34,642 bases of DNA from Perkinsus marinus ATCC 50983 (GCF_000006405.1 NW_003206658.1:1191339-1225980), one strand, 5' to 3'. Shown: positions 1 to 12,448, counted from the stretch's first letter. Notes: a model not told the origin generated them from the letters alone. Numbers and translations: made by a program.

Positions 1-541
1 CGGCGGTATCGGACGGCGATACTGTTAGAAGCATACCATCCAGGCCGTAACTGAGAAGAACATGTTGCGCATGCGTGCGATACCACTCTTTTCGTGAATC
101 ACTTACCGGCCCAAGTCCTCAGCCTTATGAGGAGGCACCACGTTGTGAGACGACGGGGCGACTGGAATCTGAGCAACAAAAAAATGCCTTCCAGAAGATA
201 CTTCGATGAGATTGAATTCAAAGCTACTCCCTCTTCCTTACAGCACGTCCCGGACTCCCATTGACCGACGGTTGCTGACTGGCGCTGGACGGAGGCTTTG
301 CTATTCCTGCTGCTGCTGCCGAGAATTGGGATGCGTTCATGAGCAACCTAAAGGGGCCTTAGGAGTAAGGAAGATGTGTGGACCTACTGTTGGACGGCCG
401 AATCGTTGCTGTTGGTACTGTTGAGCAAACGACTGATGTCTGCGTATCCAGCCGGGGTCTGAGGGAGGAACACTACCAACCACGCGGGTAACGTCGTAAT
501 AGATGTCAATAAAGGGCAGTAGAAACCTCGGTCGTGTAATG
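1..541. other. No gene resolved
   Basis: I see no splice-consistent coding exon or recognisable protein here on either strand. The only open frames are short and of biased composition. The right end runs into the CTA microsatellite. Confidence 0.5.
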
Positions 542-559
542 CTACTACTACTACTACTG

Positions 560-632
<73 letters not shown>
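542..632. repeat. CTA/TAC trinucleotide microsatellite
   Basis: About 30 near-perfect copies of a CTA (TAC/ACT) triplet with a single interruption near its left end. It generates long poly-Leu and poly-Val open frames on the two strands. These are an artefact of the repeat, since the flanks show no conserved protein. Long perfect triplet arrays of this kind are usually length-variable between strains. Confidence 0.95.
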
Positions 633-890
633 CTGTTGAGGAGATCCGCTCATGCCAGGTGGCGGAGGTGGTCGAGAGGCTGACGACTGCTGATAGGCGT
701 GGCTGGTCGACATGTGGGTATTAACAAAGTTGGCGGCTACCAGGAGATGGACGGCCCATTCGATAACACAAATACAGTGGAGACGAAGACGACTCGGAAT
801 ATGTATCTTCATGGCTGGTATGCAAGATACGGATGAGGTCCGGAAGGAGCCTACCCCTGCCTGTCCTGAGATCAAACATCATAGACCTTC

Positions 891-962
891 GCGACATGAG
901 CGAGAATCGAACTCGAGACCTTCCGAAAGACGGCAGTGTCCGCATCCAACGGAGCAATCCAG
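891..962 (-). pseudogene. tRNA-like relic (T-arm and B box)
   Basis: On the minus strand a good T-arm with B-box core GAGTTCGATTC follows an imperfect anticodon-like hairpin and a D-arm-like stretch. The 5' acceptor strand that should pair with the 3' end cannot be found, so this is a degenerate tRNA or a tRNA-derived repeat rather than a working gene. It resembles the T-arm relics in introns elsewhere in this window. Confidence 0.4.
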
Positions 963-1571
963 TAGATAATCGAGTAGTACCTCTATCTATCCACAACTAG
1001 TCTCGAGTGTTCAACAAACCTACACCCACTAAAGACACAATAATACTACATCGATATCAAAGGTTGACCCATACACAATAGAACCCTTCGCCCCCGAGGT
1101 TGGTCTCCGTCACGACCGTTGCCTCAGTTGACGGTATCGGCATCCTGCGAGATGACTATATTGAGCCCCGGTGAGCTTGGTGGTCGGCCAGTGGGTAGAG
1201 ACGGGCATAATCGCAATCAACGAGGAAAGGATGGAGGATCAAAGACGACTATGTAGCATGGAACCCTACCTGACCTACTTCGTATCTTTCTAGATTGACC
1301 TCAAGATTCTCCAGATAGCACGGTACCGCGCTCCGGCGAAGGGCCTTCAAAAGGGATCAGAAACTCCATGAAGATAAAATCATTCAGTCACTAAATGGAC
1401 CTATTCTGCATCTTCCTAGGTTGAACTTAAGATACCTCAACACAAGTCCAGCTAATAGAAACTAACAGTTCGTGGTAACTAACAAAGGAGTGGTATGGAA
1501 TCCATACTAAGGATAATAGTGTTTACCAACGGTAATACATATACTACATTCCAAAGAGACTTTCGAAACAA
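963..1571. other. No gene resolved
   Basis: Intergenic-looking sequence downstream of the minus-strand membrane protein gene. No tRNA, repeat copy or convincing exon was found. Confidence 0.45.
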
Positions 1572-3194
1572 CTACACTGAGTACTCGTTAACCAACCATT
1601 TCCAGCGCTGCTGTCGATGGCCGACTTGTCGCTCCTCACGAACGAAGCTTGAGACCGTCGATGAAAATATGAGCACAGGAGTAAACAATATTATCAATAC
1701 ACTGATCATGCTGATGGTAACGTAGTCGTAACGAGAGTCTTTAGTCTCCAAGTATCGACTCCCCACAAGATCCACTACAACACAGACAATAACCGCGCTG
1801 GTATACGACAGGATTTGATACATTATTGATATCTCAATGGAAATGTGAGGGCGAGAGTTACTACAATCAACCCCACAAAGACGTCTGGCCACCCGAGTGA
1901 CTAGCAAAAGAGAGAATACAATTCGACACGCATAGAGTGCAGGATTAAGGAAATCTTTGTACGCTAGACCGTAGATGAGGGCCGGCTGAGATACGCAGCA
2001 AAAAAACAGCATAATTCGGTCGGTTGACACAGCCTGCTGAGCTGCAAGGCACATCGTGTCCGAGACGTACGCCTTGAATTTTTCAAGATTGCCATACCAC
2101 TCCTCGATGAGATCAAGTATCATAGCTCGGTCGGAGGGCTCCGTACACTGCACTGTATCAAAGTCTATGTCGGACAAAGAATACCTCATCTTGATCCTCG
2201 ACGATATGTTCGCTAGGAATACGAATCGAACTCGAATCACACACATGAGGATATCGAATGGGAATTGAAGAGAAGATGGTATCAACGACAAAAACAACCA
2301 ATAAACCGTAGTAGTTATTAAGCAACGATATATAGTCTTCTGTATCGGCATCATAAACAGCTTCAATGGCCTTTGCTTGCCCATCTTTTCCGATCCTTTC
2401 AGAAAGCAAGCCAATTCGAATACACACCAGAGTCGTTGGAAGTAGTCGTCACTCCATAGTAATAGAAACGTGTCGCATTTGTTGAGGTAAGCACCGATGC
2501 TTCTGATACCGGCAGCCTTCCTGATGGGATCAACTTGGTCGATACAACAACGGTCGAAGAACACCTTCGCATCACGACGTCTTTGAACTCCGGAAATTTT
2601 CAAAGGGATCTCATGCCCCCTCCTCAACAGTGTTATGTAAATAATAATACCAATGATAGTACAGAGGGCGGGGTCCATATCGAACCCCCAAGAGAAAATG
2701 ATCGAACAAATAGTACTCAAGGCCACCGCCAAGCAAAAGTTAATTCGTAACTGCATGGTCCATACGACCACGTTCGGGTCGGCACTCCATGAATGTGATA
2801 CGAATTCATCAAGCATTTCCACAGGTTCAGAGAGAGTATACAGTAGTTCACTTTGCCGCCTCCGACGAAAACGATTAGCCTTTTTGTAGTAGAAAGCCTC
2901 GCCTCGGTTACTTAGTAGTTTACCGAGCGTTACACCATGTAGAGGTACGAGAGCTTGGGCAGACGGCAAGTTTACCGATGTAGATGACGTTGTACTGGCC
3001 TCAGAGTTGAGGTGCTCTAGTGGAGGTGGAGACAAACTGCACTCGTCTTCCATTGTGTGTAGCAATAACTGCAAACACCATCCAATCATCTCCCCTAAAT
3101 TAAATCCCGAGAACTGTGCTCGACGTAAAAAGCGCTCGCCCGCAATCTCAATTCGGGTTTGGCCGCCAGACTTTGGCGCTGTCACAGGAACCAC
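1572..3194 (-). CDS. Multi-pass membrane protein with TIR-like FVSHSW and RLWCVFEL motifs
   Basis: A single open frame of 540 codons with no intron needed. Its first codon in the span is GTG and the frame stays open for a few codons upstream to a possible 3' splice site (CTTAG), so the true start is probably in an upstream exon; the first in-frame ATG gives residue 36. Residues 131-136 read FVSHSW, then two membrane segments (about 151-170 and 176-190), then VFFDRCCIDQ (211-220) and FLLLWSDDYFQRLWCVFEL (243-261). Further hydrophobic segments lie near 291-330, 393-438, 457-477 and 492-512. The FVSHSW...CIDQ...RLWCVFE pattern is a TIR-like family with many members in dinoflagellates and Perkinsus, often fused to membrane domains; its function is unknown. 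The membrane helices inside the TIR-like region are typical of those alveolate proteins. Signalling or NAD-linked activity is only a guess. Confidence 0.75.
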   Translation of the reverse strand: MVPVTAPKSGGQTRIEIAGERFLRRAQFSGFNLGEMIGWCLQLLLHTMEDECSLSPPPLEHLNSEASTTSSTSVNLPSAQALVPLHGVTLGKLLSNRGEAFYYKKANRFRRRRQSELLYTLSEPVEMLDEFVSHSWSADPNVVVWTMQLRINFCLAVALSTICSIIFSWGFDMDPALCTIIGIIIYITLLRRGHEIPLKISGVQRRRDAKVFFDRCCIDQVDPIRKAAGIRSIGAYLNKCDTFLLLWSDDYFQRLWCVFELACFLKGSEKMGKQRPLKLFMMPIQKTIYRCLITTTVYWLFLSLIPSSLQFPFDILMCVIRVRFVFLANISSRIKMRYSLSDIDFDTVQCTEPSDRAMILDLIEEWYGNLEKFKAYVSDTMCLAAQQAVSTDRIMLFFCCVSQPALIYGLAYKDFLNPALYACRIVFSLLLVTRVARRLCGVDCSNSRPHISIEISIMYQILSYTSAVIVCVVVDLVGSRYLETKDSRYDYVTISMISVLIILFTPVLIFSSTVSSFVREERQVGHRQQRWKWLVNEYSV

Positions 3195-4132
3195 TTTTGG
3201 CTCGATAGTCCAATGCTAAGTGCAGTAGTTATTTTTGTTGTTGTAGCCGACTGCATGTGCAAACTCCGTTTCGCATGAGAATCGGTAACTCTTGTGTTGC
3301 AGAGAACTGGCGAACCGGGTTCGGATACGACTCGTATCATACGAGTGGAAAAGATTAACCCATTGATCAGCACAATCGTCGGTTAAACCGTGAAATCGTT
3401 GTGAGAATATTCCGGTTTGAAAGAGTGTTGTTTTCGCTCTGCGACGATTTTTGGTCCAGAAACTTGTCAGGAACAGCGTATATAAAACTAGCTGAAAACC
3501 CACACGAAAGCTTTTCATGTAAAGATCAGCCTTCTTTCCGCAATCTCATGGAAGATGGAGCAGTGAAAGTTGCAGGAAACCGAAAGGTAAAACCGAGCTC
3601 CATGCAAAAGACTCCGCATGTGGCCTCATCAAGTTTTTGTTGAAAATGGCTATTTTGGGGTGCTCGACCTCGGTTAGCCTGGCAAGGCAGTGTAGACCGC
3701 AAAAGATGCTTTCAATTGATTGTTGTTGCACCGAGGGAGGTAATACCTCTCTCGACTATTATACTAAATCACTACTATGAATCACTACTCACTAATCATA
3801 CTATGATATTCCGGCCTCTGCCTAGGAGTTGTCGTAGGGCGTTCATGGCGAGACCATCATCCCCGGCGGCTCGACCTCGAGACTATCCATAAACATGATA
3901 TTCCTAGTACTCACGGCCAGCCCGGAGAAGTGATTTGACGTAGGATCGAATATTGGTTGTAATGTGCATATGTCACTCTCGAAAACGGCAGCCGGCAATC
4001 TATCGAGTCCCAGTGAGTTGCACTCCAAGTTGGGGTGCAACTCACTGCAATGTTTGGTGTTCAGTGCAGTGCACCAGTGCCCCGGCGATGAATCTAAATT
4101 GCACGGATAAGCACTAGCTGATGTATGACGTG
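3195..4132. other. No gene resolved; possible 5' exon of the TIR-like gene
   Basis: The minus-strand frame beginning with ATG at 3518 has a hydrophobic N-terminus and could be the missing first exon of the gene at 1572-3194, but no splice pair joins them convincingly. The rest shows nothing I can name. Confidence 0.3.
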
Positions 4133-4170
4133 TTATACGGCGGATACCTGATGTTCAAGCTTCCAGTGAA

Positions 4171-4429
4171 CCTGTCTCTTGTGTTTTGCCTTCACTTTTA
4201 AAATTGGTGTAGCCGGAGTACTCTCAATTCTCGCGGGGAGAAACGAGCTTTTACTCCTTATAATGGGGTTATGAGCACTTGCTGAGTAGAGATCGTCAGA
4301 AAGTGGCTCTACGACGAGCACAGTTTGCCCGAGCGCAATTTGCGAGGTGAGTTCTAAGACCCGCTCTGTATCTTGTACACTTAAGATCATTACGAAACAC
4401 CTGGGCGAGCCTGGCTCCCTAAACAGCAA
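4171..4429 (-). CDS. Candidate coding exon, unknown protein
   Basis: The minus-strand frame contains a well-formed stretch (FVMILSVQDTERVLELTSQI then ALGQTVLVVEPLSDDLYS) with alternating hydrophobic and charged residues that looks translated. It ends at a possible 5' splice site (CAG|GTTCAC, intron from 4170 down). I could not link it to other exons. A distant AAA/dynein-like strand-helix pattern crossed my mind but no diagnostic motif is present, so no function is given. Confidence 0.35.
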
Positions 4430-4639
4430 ACACTTCCACCACACATGTCAACGAAGCGTACCCAAAAACTAAACATCTATCGCACGCTTTTCAGGTTTAT
4501 TGCGCTTCGCACTTGTGGCAGTATGTCGGACTAGCGTTAGTGGTTTGTTCTTACGTATACTCAACAATCTGAACAGAGACAGGAAAAGTGCCCACACTGT
4601 GAGTCACAGTCTGTGACGAATCTCTGTAGCATATGCTCT

Positions 4640-4815
4640 CCCCTTACACGCCCAAAAGAACGGATCGCTCTGTCGGGGCACTGGGTAATCTTCCAGGGGC
4701 TCCGGCCCAGTTTTTGTCGACCAAGTTGTGTAGTGTGATGCGTTCAAAGTTACTCACACGTTCTAACGCAGATTCGGGGCCCATTTCTGCGAAGATGTTG
4801 AACATTAATAAGACA
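4640..4815 (-). CDS. Candidate coding exon, unknown protein
   Basis: On the minus strand an ATG near 4804 opens a frame reading MFNIFAEMGPESALERVSNF and continuing to a TAA near 4650. The composition looks protein-like, but no domain is recognised and no neighbouring exon was matched. It may belong with the candidate exon at 4171-4429. Confidence 0.25.
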
Positions 4816-5004
4816 CGACGTACTGATCTAAACGAGGGGATTTATGGAGCTCATCAACGCCCGATCACGACCATGGAAAGCCAGCCCACTCGAATGTTTT
4901 GTGTCGGGCCTCTATTTTATGTCTCCCGTCTACTCCCCTCACTGACAACACAAATCTCAGAACCCTCCCGCATACACCCCTAGATTCCCACAAAGAACCC
5001 ATAA

Positions 5005-5319
5005 TTATAGTCTATAGGTTCTTCTACTGGTATAGTATACCAGGTATAGATATACAGAGTCTTCATTGAAGGCAAGTAGTTCCCGCTCAAAGCTGTCTTC
5101 GAAGTTGATGTCGAAATATCCCCCATCCATATCGTGCTGCCAGAGCCAGATACACTCCGGTGAAACATCCAACAGAGAAACGTGGGTGAGGAGGTCGGAG
5201 TAATCGATACTGTCGACGTCGCTTTCTAGACTCCCAAAAACGTCATGTTTCTCGCGAAATGCAGGTTGCGTTGAGATTAATAGGATTGGATCGGTTACGG
5301 CTCCGTCTCGTGTCGCCAA
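5005..5319 (-). CDS. Candidate acidic hypothetical protein exon
   Basis: A 104-codon minus-strand frame rich in acidic and aromatic residues (for example LDVSPECIWLWQHDMDGGYF) ending in TAG. The first codon of the span is TTG, so if real it is a 3' exon whose start lies upstream. No family recognised; the aromatic and acidic content argues mildly for a real protein. Confidence 0.35.
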   Translation of the reverse strand: MATRDGAVTDPILLISTQPAFREKHDVFGSLESDVDSIDYSDLLTHVSLLDVSPECIWLWQHDMDGGYFDINFEDSFERELLAFNEDSVYLYLVYYTSRRTYRL

Positions 5320-5778
5320 AACTAATGTCGCAACTTTTTAAGTCGGTACGTTTTTAAAGAGACCAGCTATTCCATCAAATTTCTGGGCAATTTGTTAAAA
5401 CCAGTCGTTAAAAAGTTAAGAGAAAAGAATTTTTCAAAAGACGAGGGCAACTCATCGAAAATTCGGCTAAAATATTAATTTGACCTGGAAATGCTGTCGA
5501 TTCCATTAATCATTGCATTTGAGTTCACTGATTGATGATATCCGTGGAAAAACTCAGCCGCTCTCGTCACGAGAGTCCCGTGGCAATTCGACAGTCTAAA
5601 ACGAAACACGAGAGGAGGACAGGACACTAAGTGTCCGACACTTGGATACATGGAAGACATCATCCTTCGTTCTACCACGGAATGGGTTCGTCGATGACAG
5701 GTATCGCTCCTTCAATTTCAACGGTGGACTCGGTAGATGGAAAATGATAACTGGCCTGTGTAGAATCCTCACTGATAT

Positions 5779-6478
5779 CTACGGAGGGGAGGCATGTGCC
5801 ACATGCCATGTGGCGTTCCGCCGGAATCGTTCCGGTCTTTGTGAATAGTCCCCACCAGAAATCTCGAAGCCAGCGTTCACGTATGCCCGTAGAGCGTTGC
5901 GGTTTTCAGAGCTCACGTCCATATATACCCACCGGATTCGATGGCTCACACTTCCGATCTGACCAGCATTGGGTTCATGATCACTGAATTTCCAAGTGCG
6001 TGCTCAAAAGTATTCAGACGTAGTAGAAGACTGACTCGAAGCCCAGAACTTACATATTCGATTAGCTTAGTCAACATCGTGGGTGCAACCCCCCTACCCT
6101 GCCATTCTTCTCGAACACGAACCCAAGGTATGTAGACTTGGTTGGTGCCCTTGATACGACTGAACTCCACAGAGCCTACGACAACCTGAGAGATGCCATT
6201 TAATGAAAGCCTTCTTGAGACATACTAAAATCACAGTTGAGTGCCGATTGAATACCACAAGTCCAAGACCTCACATTGTCCTTTGGGTTGACCGCTACGA
6301 AAACGGCCGCCTCCGGATTTTCTTTGGGTATTATCAGGATGTCAGATTGAGTAGCCAAGCGGTATTCGAGTTGAGAGACGTCGGGGCTGATGTCCCGATT
6401 TGACTTCTGGCTTCCCAATCCTAAAGTGGTAGAGAGCATCAGCGTCATCAGGAGGAGACGGCCGAGCATGTTAGTCAT
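5779..6478 (-). CDS. Secreted or ER-targeted GNAT N-acetyltransferase
   Basis: Three exons: 6275-6478, 6054-6185 and 5779-5958, all in phase 0 with GT-AG introns of 89 and 95 nt, giving 171 residues. It starts at ATG 6478 with a typical signal peptide (MTNMLGRLLLMTLMLSTTLG). The GNAT core follows: a beta strand (VVVGSVEF, about 69-76), VYIPWVRV, then the acetyl-CoA pyrophosphate loop Q97-G-R-G-V-A102 (the Q/R-x-x-G-x-G/A motif), and the C-terminal hallmark VYMDVSSENRNALRAYVNAG leading to the last strands. GNAT enzymes move an acetyl group from acetyl-CoA to an amine; the acceptor here is unknown. A signal peptide on a GNAT is unusual and would place it in the ER/Golgi lumen or outside the cell, where acetyl-CoA must be imported. 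The start overlaps the stop of an upstream minus-strand frame (6471-6764). Confidence 0.8.
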
Positions 6479-6764
6479 GATTGAGTAGTGGATGCCACAG
6501 AGGAGACAACAGGAACTCGCCAGAGCAATGGAGAGCTCGAGATAATATTCCGCGCGAGACTAAGCGGGCGAATGCAGGAGCCGACAGTCTCACGAATGTT
6601 TCGTTGGCAGCTTCGGAGTGTAAGATAACGCCGCTACCGTTGAAGGTAGGCCAACTCCCACCGTTGCACCGTTCGCAAAACCTACAGACTCCCGAGGAAA
6701 AGCTAACAACAGCGGTGAGCCACTCACTCTTGGAATCCACAGTTTCTCGCCTTTCGAAAGACAT
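6471..6764 (-). CDS. Possible small ORF upstream of the GNAT gene
   Basis: A 97-codon ATG frame whose TAA overlaps the start codon of the GNAT gene. It contains a Cys-rich patch (CRFCERC) but no recognised family, and the opposite strand is also open. It may be 5' leader sequence rather than a gene. Confidence 0.2.
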   Translation of the reverse strand: MSFERRETVDSKSEWLTAVVSFSSGVCRFCERCNGGSWPTFNGSGVILHSEAANETFVRLSAPAFARLVSRGILSRALHCSGEFLLSPLWHPLLNHD

Positions 6765-6846
6765 GCTCTTTGGTGTCGACAGCGCTGAAATGATGCCAGT
6801 ATCAGAGGTCCTCCTCAGAAAATATCCTCACTACTGTGTAGGTTGA

Positions 6847-7405
6847 CCTTCACTGAAAACTAACAGATAACCTCGATCAATACAAGTTTCTTTACGGTCA
6901 CATCTCTCTAAGTATTCAGAGCATTTTTTGTAGAACACAGCCAACTCGCCGGGTGGATCTGATCCACTGGATCACTTGTCATCATCAAATTGATGGCATC
7001 AACGGTGAGATGAACTCATCCCAAGCATTTCTTGCAAACTATGAGGATGCCTGTCCACTTCAAGACAGCATACCCAGAGGCTAGCGGAGGCAGTGACTGT
7101 GAACAAGGAGCGAACGCCTATAATAAACTGCATGGGAAAGCTGCTGCGTCCAATTAATTTACACTGAACCAGAGAATCCCCTTGTTTTCAACCCTAAGTT
7201 GAGAAGAAAACTCTGTTCTATTCAATGGTACTACGACAAATATAGCTCCAGTGGAGTAATACAGACGGCAGTGATGATGTTTATCTACTATGCAAAGTAT
7301 GAATACAACCACTGCTATCATACTCGATACTGAGTTTATGATGTCACGGGAAGTGAATTCCAGTCAAAACCCCTATAGTAGTGACTAGGTAGCTCTGACA
7401 GCTAC
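6847..7405. other. No gene resolved
   Basis: AT-richer intergenic sequence between the GNAT promoter side and the 3' end of the first subunit c gene. It should contain the 3' UTR of that gene. No tRNA or repeat copy was seen. Confidence 0.45.
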
Positions 7406-8013
7406 TTACTGGGGAGCGAAGGAAGAGCAAAGACCGGCACCCTTCTCAGTGGCAGTGGAGGCGACAACAAGGCCGACAATGAGACCGTACAGACCCAAAG
7501 CTTCGGCGAAGATAAGAATCAAGATCATACCGACGAAAAGCTTGGGCTGCTGGGCGTTGGCACGGACACCAGAGTCACCGACGATACCAATGGCAAGACC
7601 GGCGGCGAGGGAGGAGAGGCCGACAGTGAGACCGGCACCGAGATGGGCATAGCCAGAATACTGAGAGTAGGTGGCGGGAGTATCCATCTTACCGTTGATG
7701 ATGACGGAAGTGATAAGACCGTAGATACCCAAGACACCGGCCATAACGACAGGGATGATTGATCGCATGACGAGGTCGGGTCTCATAACACCCATGGAGC
7801 AAATACCAACACCGGACTTAGCAGTACCTAGTGAAAATAATGATGATCAGCTACTAAAAGTGGATAGTAGTAATAGACTACTAGAAGGGTAGTAGTATAC
7901 TTACCGTATGCGGCTCCGAGATTGGCAAAGCTGATAGCAGCAGTGATACCCATGAAGCCGAAGAAGGCAGAACTGGGCTCACAGGCGGCGAGGGCGGTCG
8001 AAGCAGCGAACAT
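7406..8013 (-). CDS. V-ATPase 16 kDa proteolipid subunit c, copy 1
   Basis: Two exons (7905-8013 and 7406-7827) joined across a 77-nt GT-AG intron (7828-7904) give 176 residues, the usual length for subunit c. Four hydrophobic segments form the rotor hairpins. The join restores the family signature [13 protein letters not shown], and helix 4 carries the proton-binding glutamate (E145 in [10 protein letters not shown]). In the V0 rotor ring this subunit carries protons across vacuolar or endosomal membranes. ATG 8013 starts the protein with no upstream frame needed. A second copy at 9586-10183 encodes the same protein; only a few silent differences are visible in the exons. Copy 1 has the longer intron. 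Confidence 0.96.
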
Positions 8014-8985
8014 TACGAGATGGACAGGTACTTACTAATCGAAACTAACAGAACATAAATCACCAACACATACACAGTAGACAAGTGGAATGAGAATGTA
8101 AATGCTAACATACGACAGCGCGACTCGGCGCCCTTCGGCGCATCCCTTGAGCGCAGCTTTAGCTAGCGAAGCCGATGCCCCTCATTAGCCAACCAACGCT
8201 TCAACACCTCCCAACACCCCTTAAAATGTCACGAGTAATGCAATCACTAGGATTAGAGAGGATATTGCCCAAGGGCAATTGAGCAATGGCTCATTTTGGA
8301 ATAGATACACTGAGCTTAGAACAGCCAGGCCCATGGACACTAAGCGTTGATCAGCCCAATGTGTGACGCTGTCCCATCTTCAGTAGGGGTCCGTAGTAGA
8401 CCCCAGCAGTATAGGAAAAGCCTCCTGTTGACGTCCACATGATAATAAATACTAATGTGAACCCCAAGGCGATTTCCCATCATCAAGAACATCGAATCTG
8501 AATAGTGCTGATTCACATAGACCAAGACACGGGTTTAACGAGCAGAGTAGCTCGTTTTAGCGCATCTCCATCAAAACTTCGCTGCTTCTCGAACGTATCG
8601 GTCGACCTTCCTCCTCACGACAAAACGAGCCGAGGAAAGGGGTAGCTCGAAACATAATACTCATCACAGGCTGATCCACCTGTTATCACAACAACACACG
8701 ATTTCGCCTGTTGTGTCGCCACAGCAGGCATAAATCTGCAGCATTTGAGCTTGTTGGTGCCTTTATGCTCACATCAATACTTTCATGATGTACCGAAGCC
8801 ACTCTATCACAAGGGATGAGACAGTAAAGCAGCACCCGCTTCGTATAAAGCCAATGGGAGACAATATCGATGCAGTCGATTCGGTAGTGAATGTAGCGAT
8901 CGAAAATCTCAATTGAGAGTATTTGCCAAGCTGAACAGCATTGAAGAATTTGCTCACTTGCATCGGCTGAAACCAGAGATTTCCT
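8014..8985. other. Spacer between the subunit c copies, no gene resolved
   Basis: Should contain the promoter of copy 1. A minus-strand open frame at 8686-8988 has no ATG start or recognisable domain. Nothing else could be supported. Confidence 0.4.
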
Positions 8986-8987
8986 CA

Positions 8988-9118
8988 AGAGTAGGTGTCC
9001 ACTTACGAATTCGGGGAGAAATGTACAGATGCCAGAGAAAATTCATTAAAATCTCCTCAAAACCCCCTTATTGTTACCACCACACGTAGTTCACCATGTG
9101 CATATCTTAACACACGGA
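8988..9118 (-). mobile_element. Introner-family repeat, intergenic copy
   Basis: Shares with the intronic copies the central block TACGAATTCGGGGAGAAATG, the purine-poor AAATCTCCTCAAAA stretch, and the terminal block TAGTTCACCATGTGCATAT ending in ACACAC. It lies in the spacer between the two subunit c genes, outside any gene I can resolve. The other end (the CTGAGCTCAGCTGAGG block) is eroded. Confidence 0.65.
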
Positions 9119-9585
9119 AATTGATCTTCCTAGTATCAATTCTCGAGCTAAATCAACGCCTATACTAACATAGTCCATTGAATTCAAACATATAATCGAA
9201 CTCAACAACAGTGACTCGAGTAAGGAAGTAGATGGTTCACGGTACAAGTTTTGGAGAAAAAGGCTTCCACCACAATGTCGCTACGATGATGATATGAGAA
9301 CTGTCGTACTATGACTAGCAGCATCAGAATCGGCACCAGTATACAACAAACGATAACGTCTTAATCTTCCTCCTCTACTGCTGAACGAACCATCATTCTG
9401 ATTACCATCTAACGACGACAACATCGACAACGGTCACTCCGCTACGAAGCAATAGTGTGATAAAAATACAGAGAAAATCCAATATGGATTGGGAACGCGT
9501 ACTAGTCGCAGTAGCACTCTATCGCCTTTTTCTCACACGACAATAACCATCGAAGGAAATCATCACTGGAATCAATGGTATCAGT
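9119..9585. other. No gene resolved; 3' flank of subunit c copy 2
   Basis: This sequence is unrelated to the corresponding flank of copy 1. No coding region, tRNA or repeat was recognised. Confidence 0.4.
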
Positions 9586-10183
9586 TTACTGGGGAGCGAA
9601 GGAAGAGCAAAGACCGGCACCCTTCTCAGTGGCAGTGGAGGCGACAACAAGGCCGACAATGAGACCGTACAGACCCAAAGCTTCAGCGAAGATAAGAATC
9701 AAGATCATACCGACGAAAAGCTTGGGCTGCTGGGCGTTGGCACGGACACCAGAGTCACCGACGATACCAATGGCAAGACCGGCGGCGAGGGAAGAGAGGC
9801 CGACAGTGAGACCGGCACCGAGATGGGCATAGCCAGAATACTGAGAGTAGGTGGCGGGAGTATCCATCTTACCGTTGATGATGACGGAAGTGATAAGACC
9901 GTAGATACCCAAGACACCGGCCATAACGACAGGGATGATTGATCGCATGACGAGGTCGGGTCTCATAACACCCATGGAGCAAATACCAACACCGGACTTA
10001 GCAGTACCTAGTAAGAATAATGATGATCAGCTAAAGGTAGTAATAGACTACTAGAAGGGTAGTAGTATACTTACCGTATGCGGCTCCGAGATTGGCAAAG
10101 CTGATAGCAGCAGTGATACCCATGAAGCCGAAGAAGGCAGAACTGGGCTCACAGGCGGCGAGGGCGGTCGAAGCAGCGAACAT
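9586..10183 (-). CDS. V-ATPase 16 kDa proteolipid subunit c, copy 2
   Basis: Exons 10075-10183 and 9586-10007 flank a 67-nt intron and encode the same 176-residue proteolipid as copy 1, including the helix-4 glutamate. Only two exon differences were found by eye, both silent. The intron is retained and nearly the same but 10 nt shorter, so this is a DNA-level duplicate, not a retrocopy. Similarity to copy 1 begins at the stop codon and ends just upstream of the ATG: the flanks on both sides are unrelated. Both copies lie on the same strand about 1.6 kb apart. Ongoing gene conversion limited to the transcribed core, or strong selection for dosage, could explain this. Confidence 0.96.
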
Positions 10184-10692
10184 TACTTGAAAAGTCGGGT
10201 AAGTTTAACTCACTTATACAACCACAAATCAATCACTCATTTAAGCTTCCAGTCAAGAAAGGCCCTTCACAATTAACCACGTAGAGAATCAACCTTCTAC
10301 TTCAATGACGATAAGATCGATAGATCCACGAAGCAGTTAGATGGAAGCCCCGAGAACAAGGCTAAATGATGAATGCGATGTGATGGACCACCGCCAACTT
10401 GCGAAGTGCTCAGCTTCCCGAAGCGCAAGAACGGCTAAATAGGAAACTGCAAGATGGCAAGATTTCAAGTGAGAAATTACACGCTGATCAATTACAGGAC
10501 GGTAGTGTCGTTGATCGATTTGGGCACAACATGCCACCTTTGGGCCTATTCTGTATCTTTCACAGGCAACCTCAGGATCCCTCATCCTCCGTGCGGCGTA
10601 ATTCCGATTCTCCACTTTATGAACTCAACACACGTGAAAACATTGAACACCTTTATACTGGGGAATAGACCCCCCTTATGATTGTATACACT
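10184..10692. other. Upstream flank of subunit c copy 2 and 3' flank of the kinase gene
   Basis: No further exon of either neighbour could be supported. Overlapping short frames on both strands look incidental. Confidence 0.4.
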
Positions 10693-12297
<1,605 letters not shown>

Positions 12298-12448
12298 ACC
12301 ACTCCATTCAACTCACTTGATCACTCTCTCAAGAGCTGCATGATGAAGATCAACGCCTCTTCGCTCCAGCTCGGCTATGAGGGCCGAGTCGGGCAGTGAT
12401 CTCAGTAACGCCCTGACACCATTGAAATTACACAAGTACAGGAATTGA

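Noticed and set aside
384-875. Long open frames with poly-Val or poly-Leu on both strands
   Set aside because: They are translations of the CTA microsatellite; the flanks show no conserved protein or splice sites.
6481-6846. 121-codon plus-strand open frame
   Set aside because: It starts with TTG, lies antisense to another open frame and has no recognised content.
8686-8988. 100-codon minus-strand open frame beside an introner copy
   Set aside because: No ATG start, domain or splice partner; kept only as spacer.
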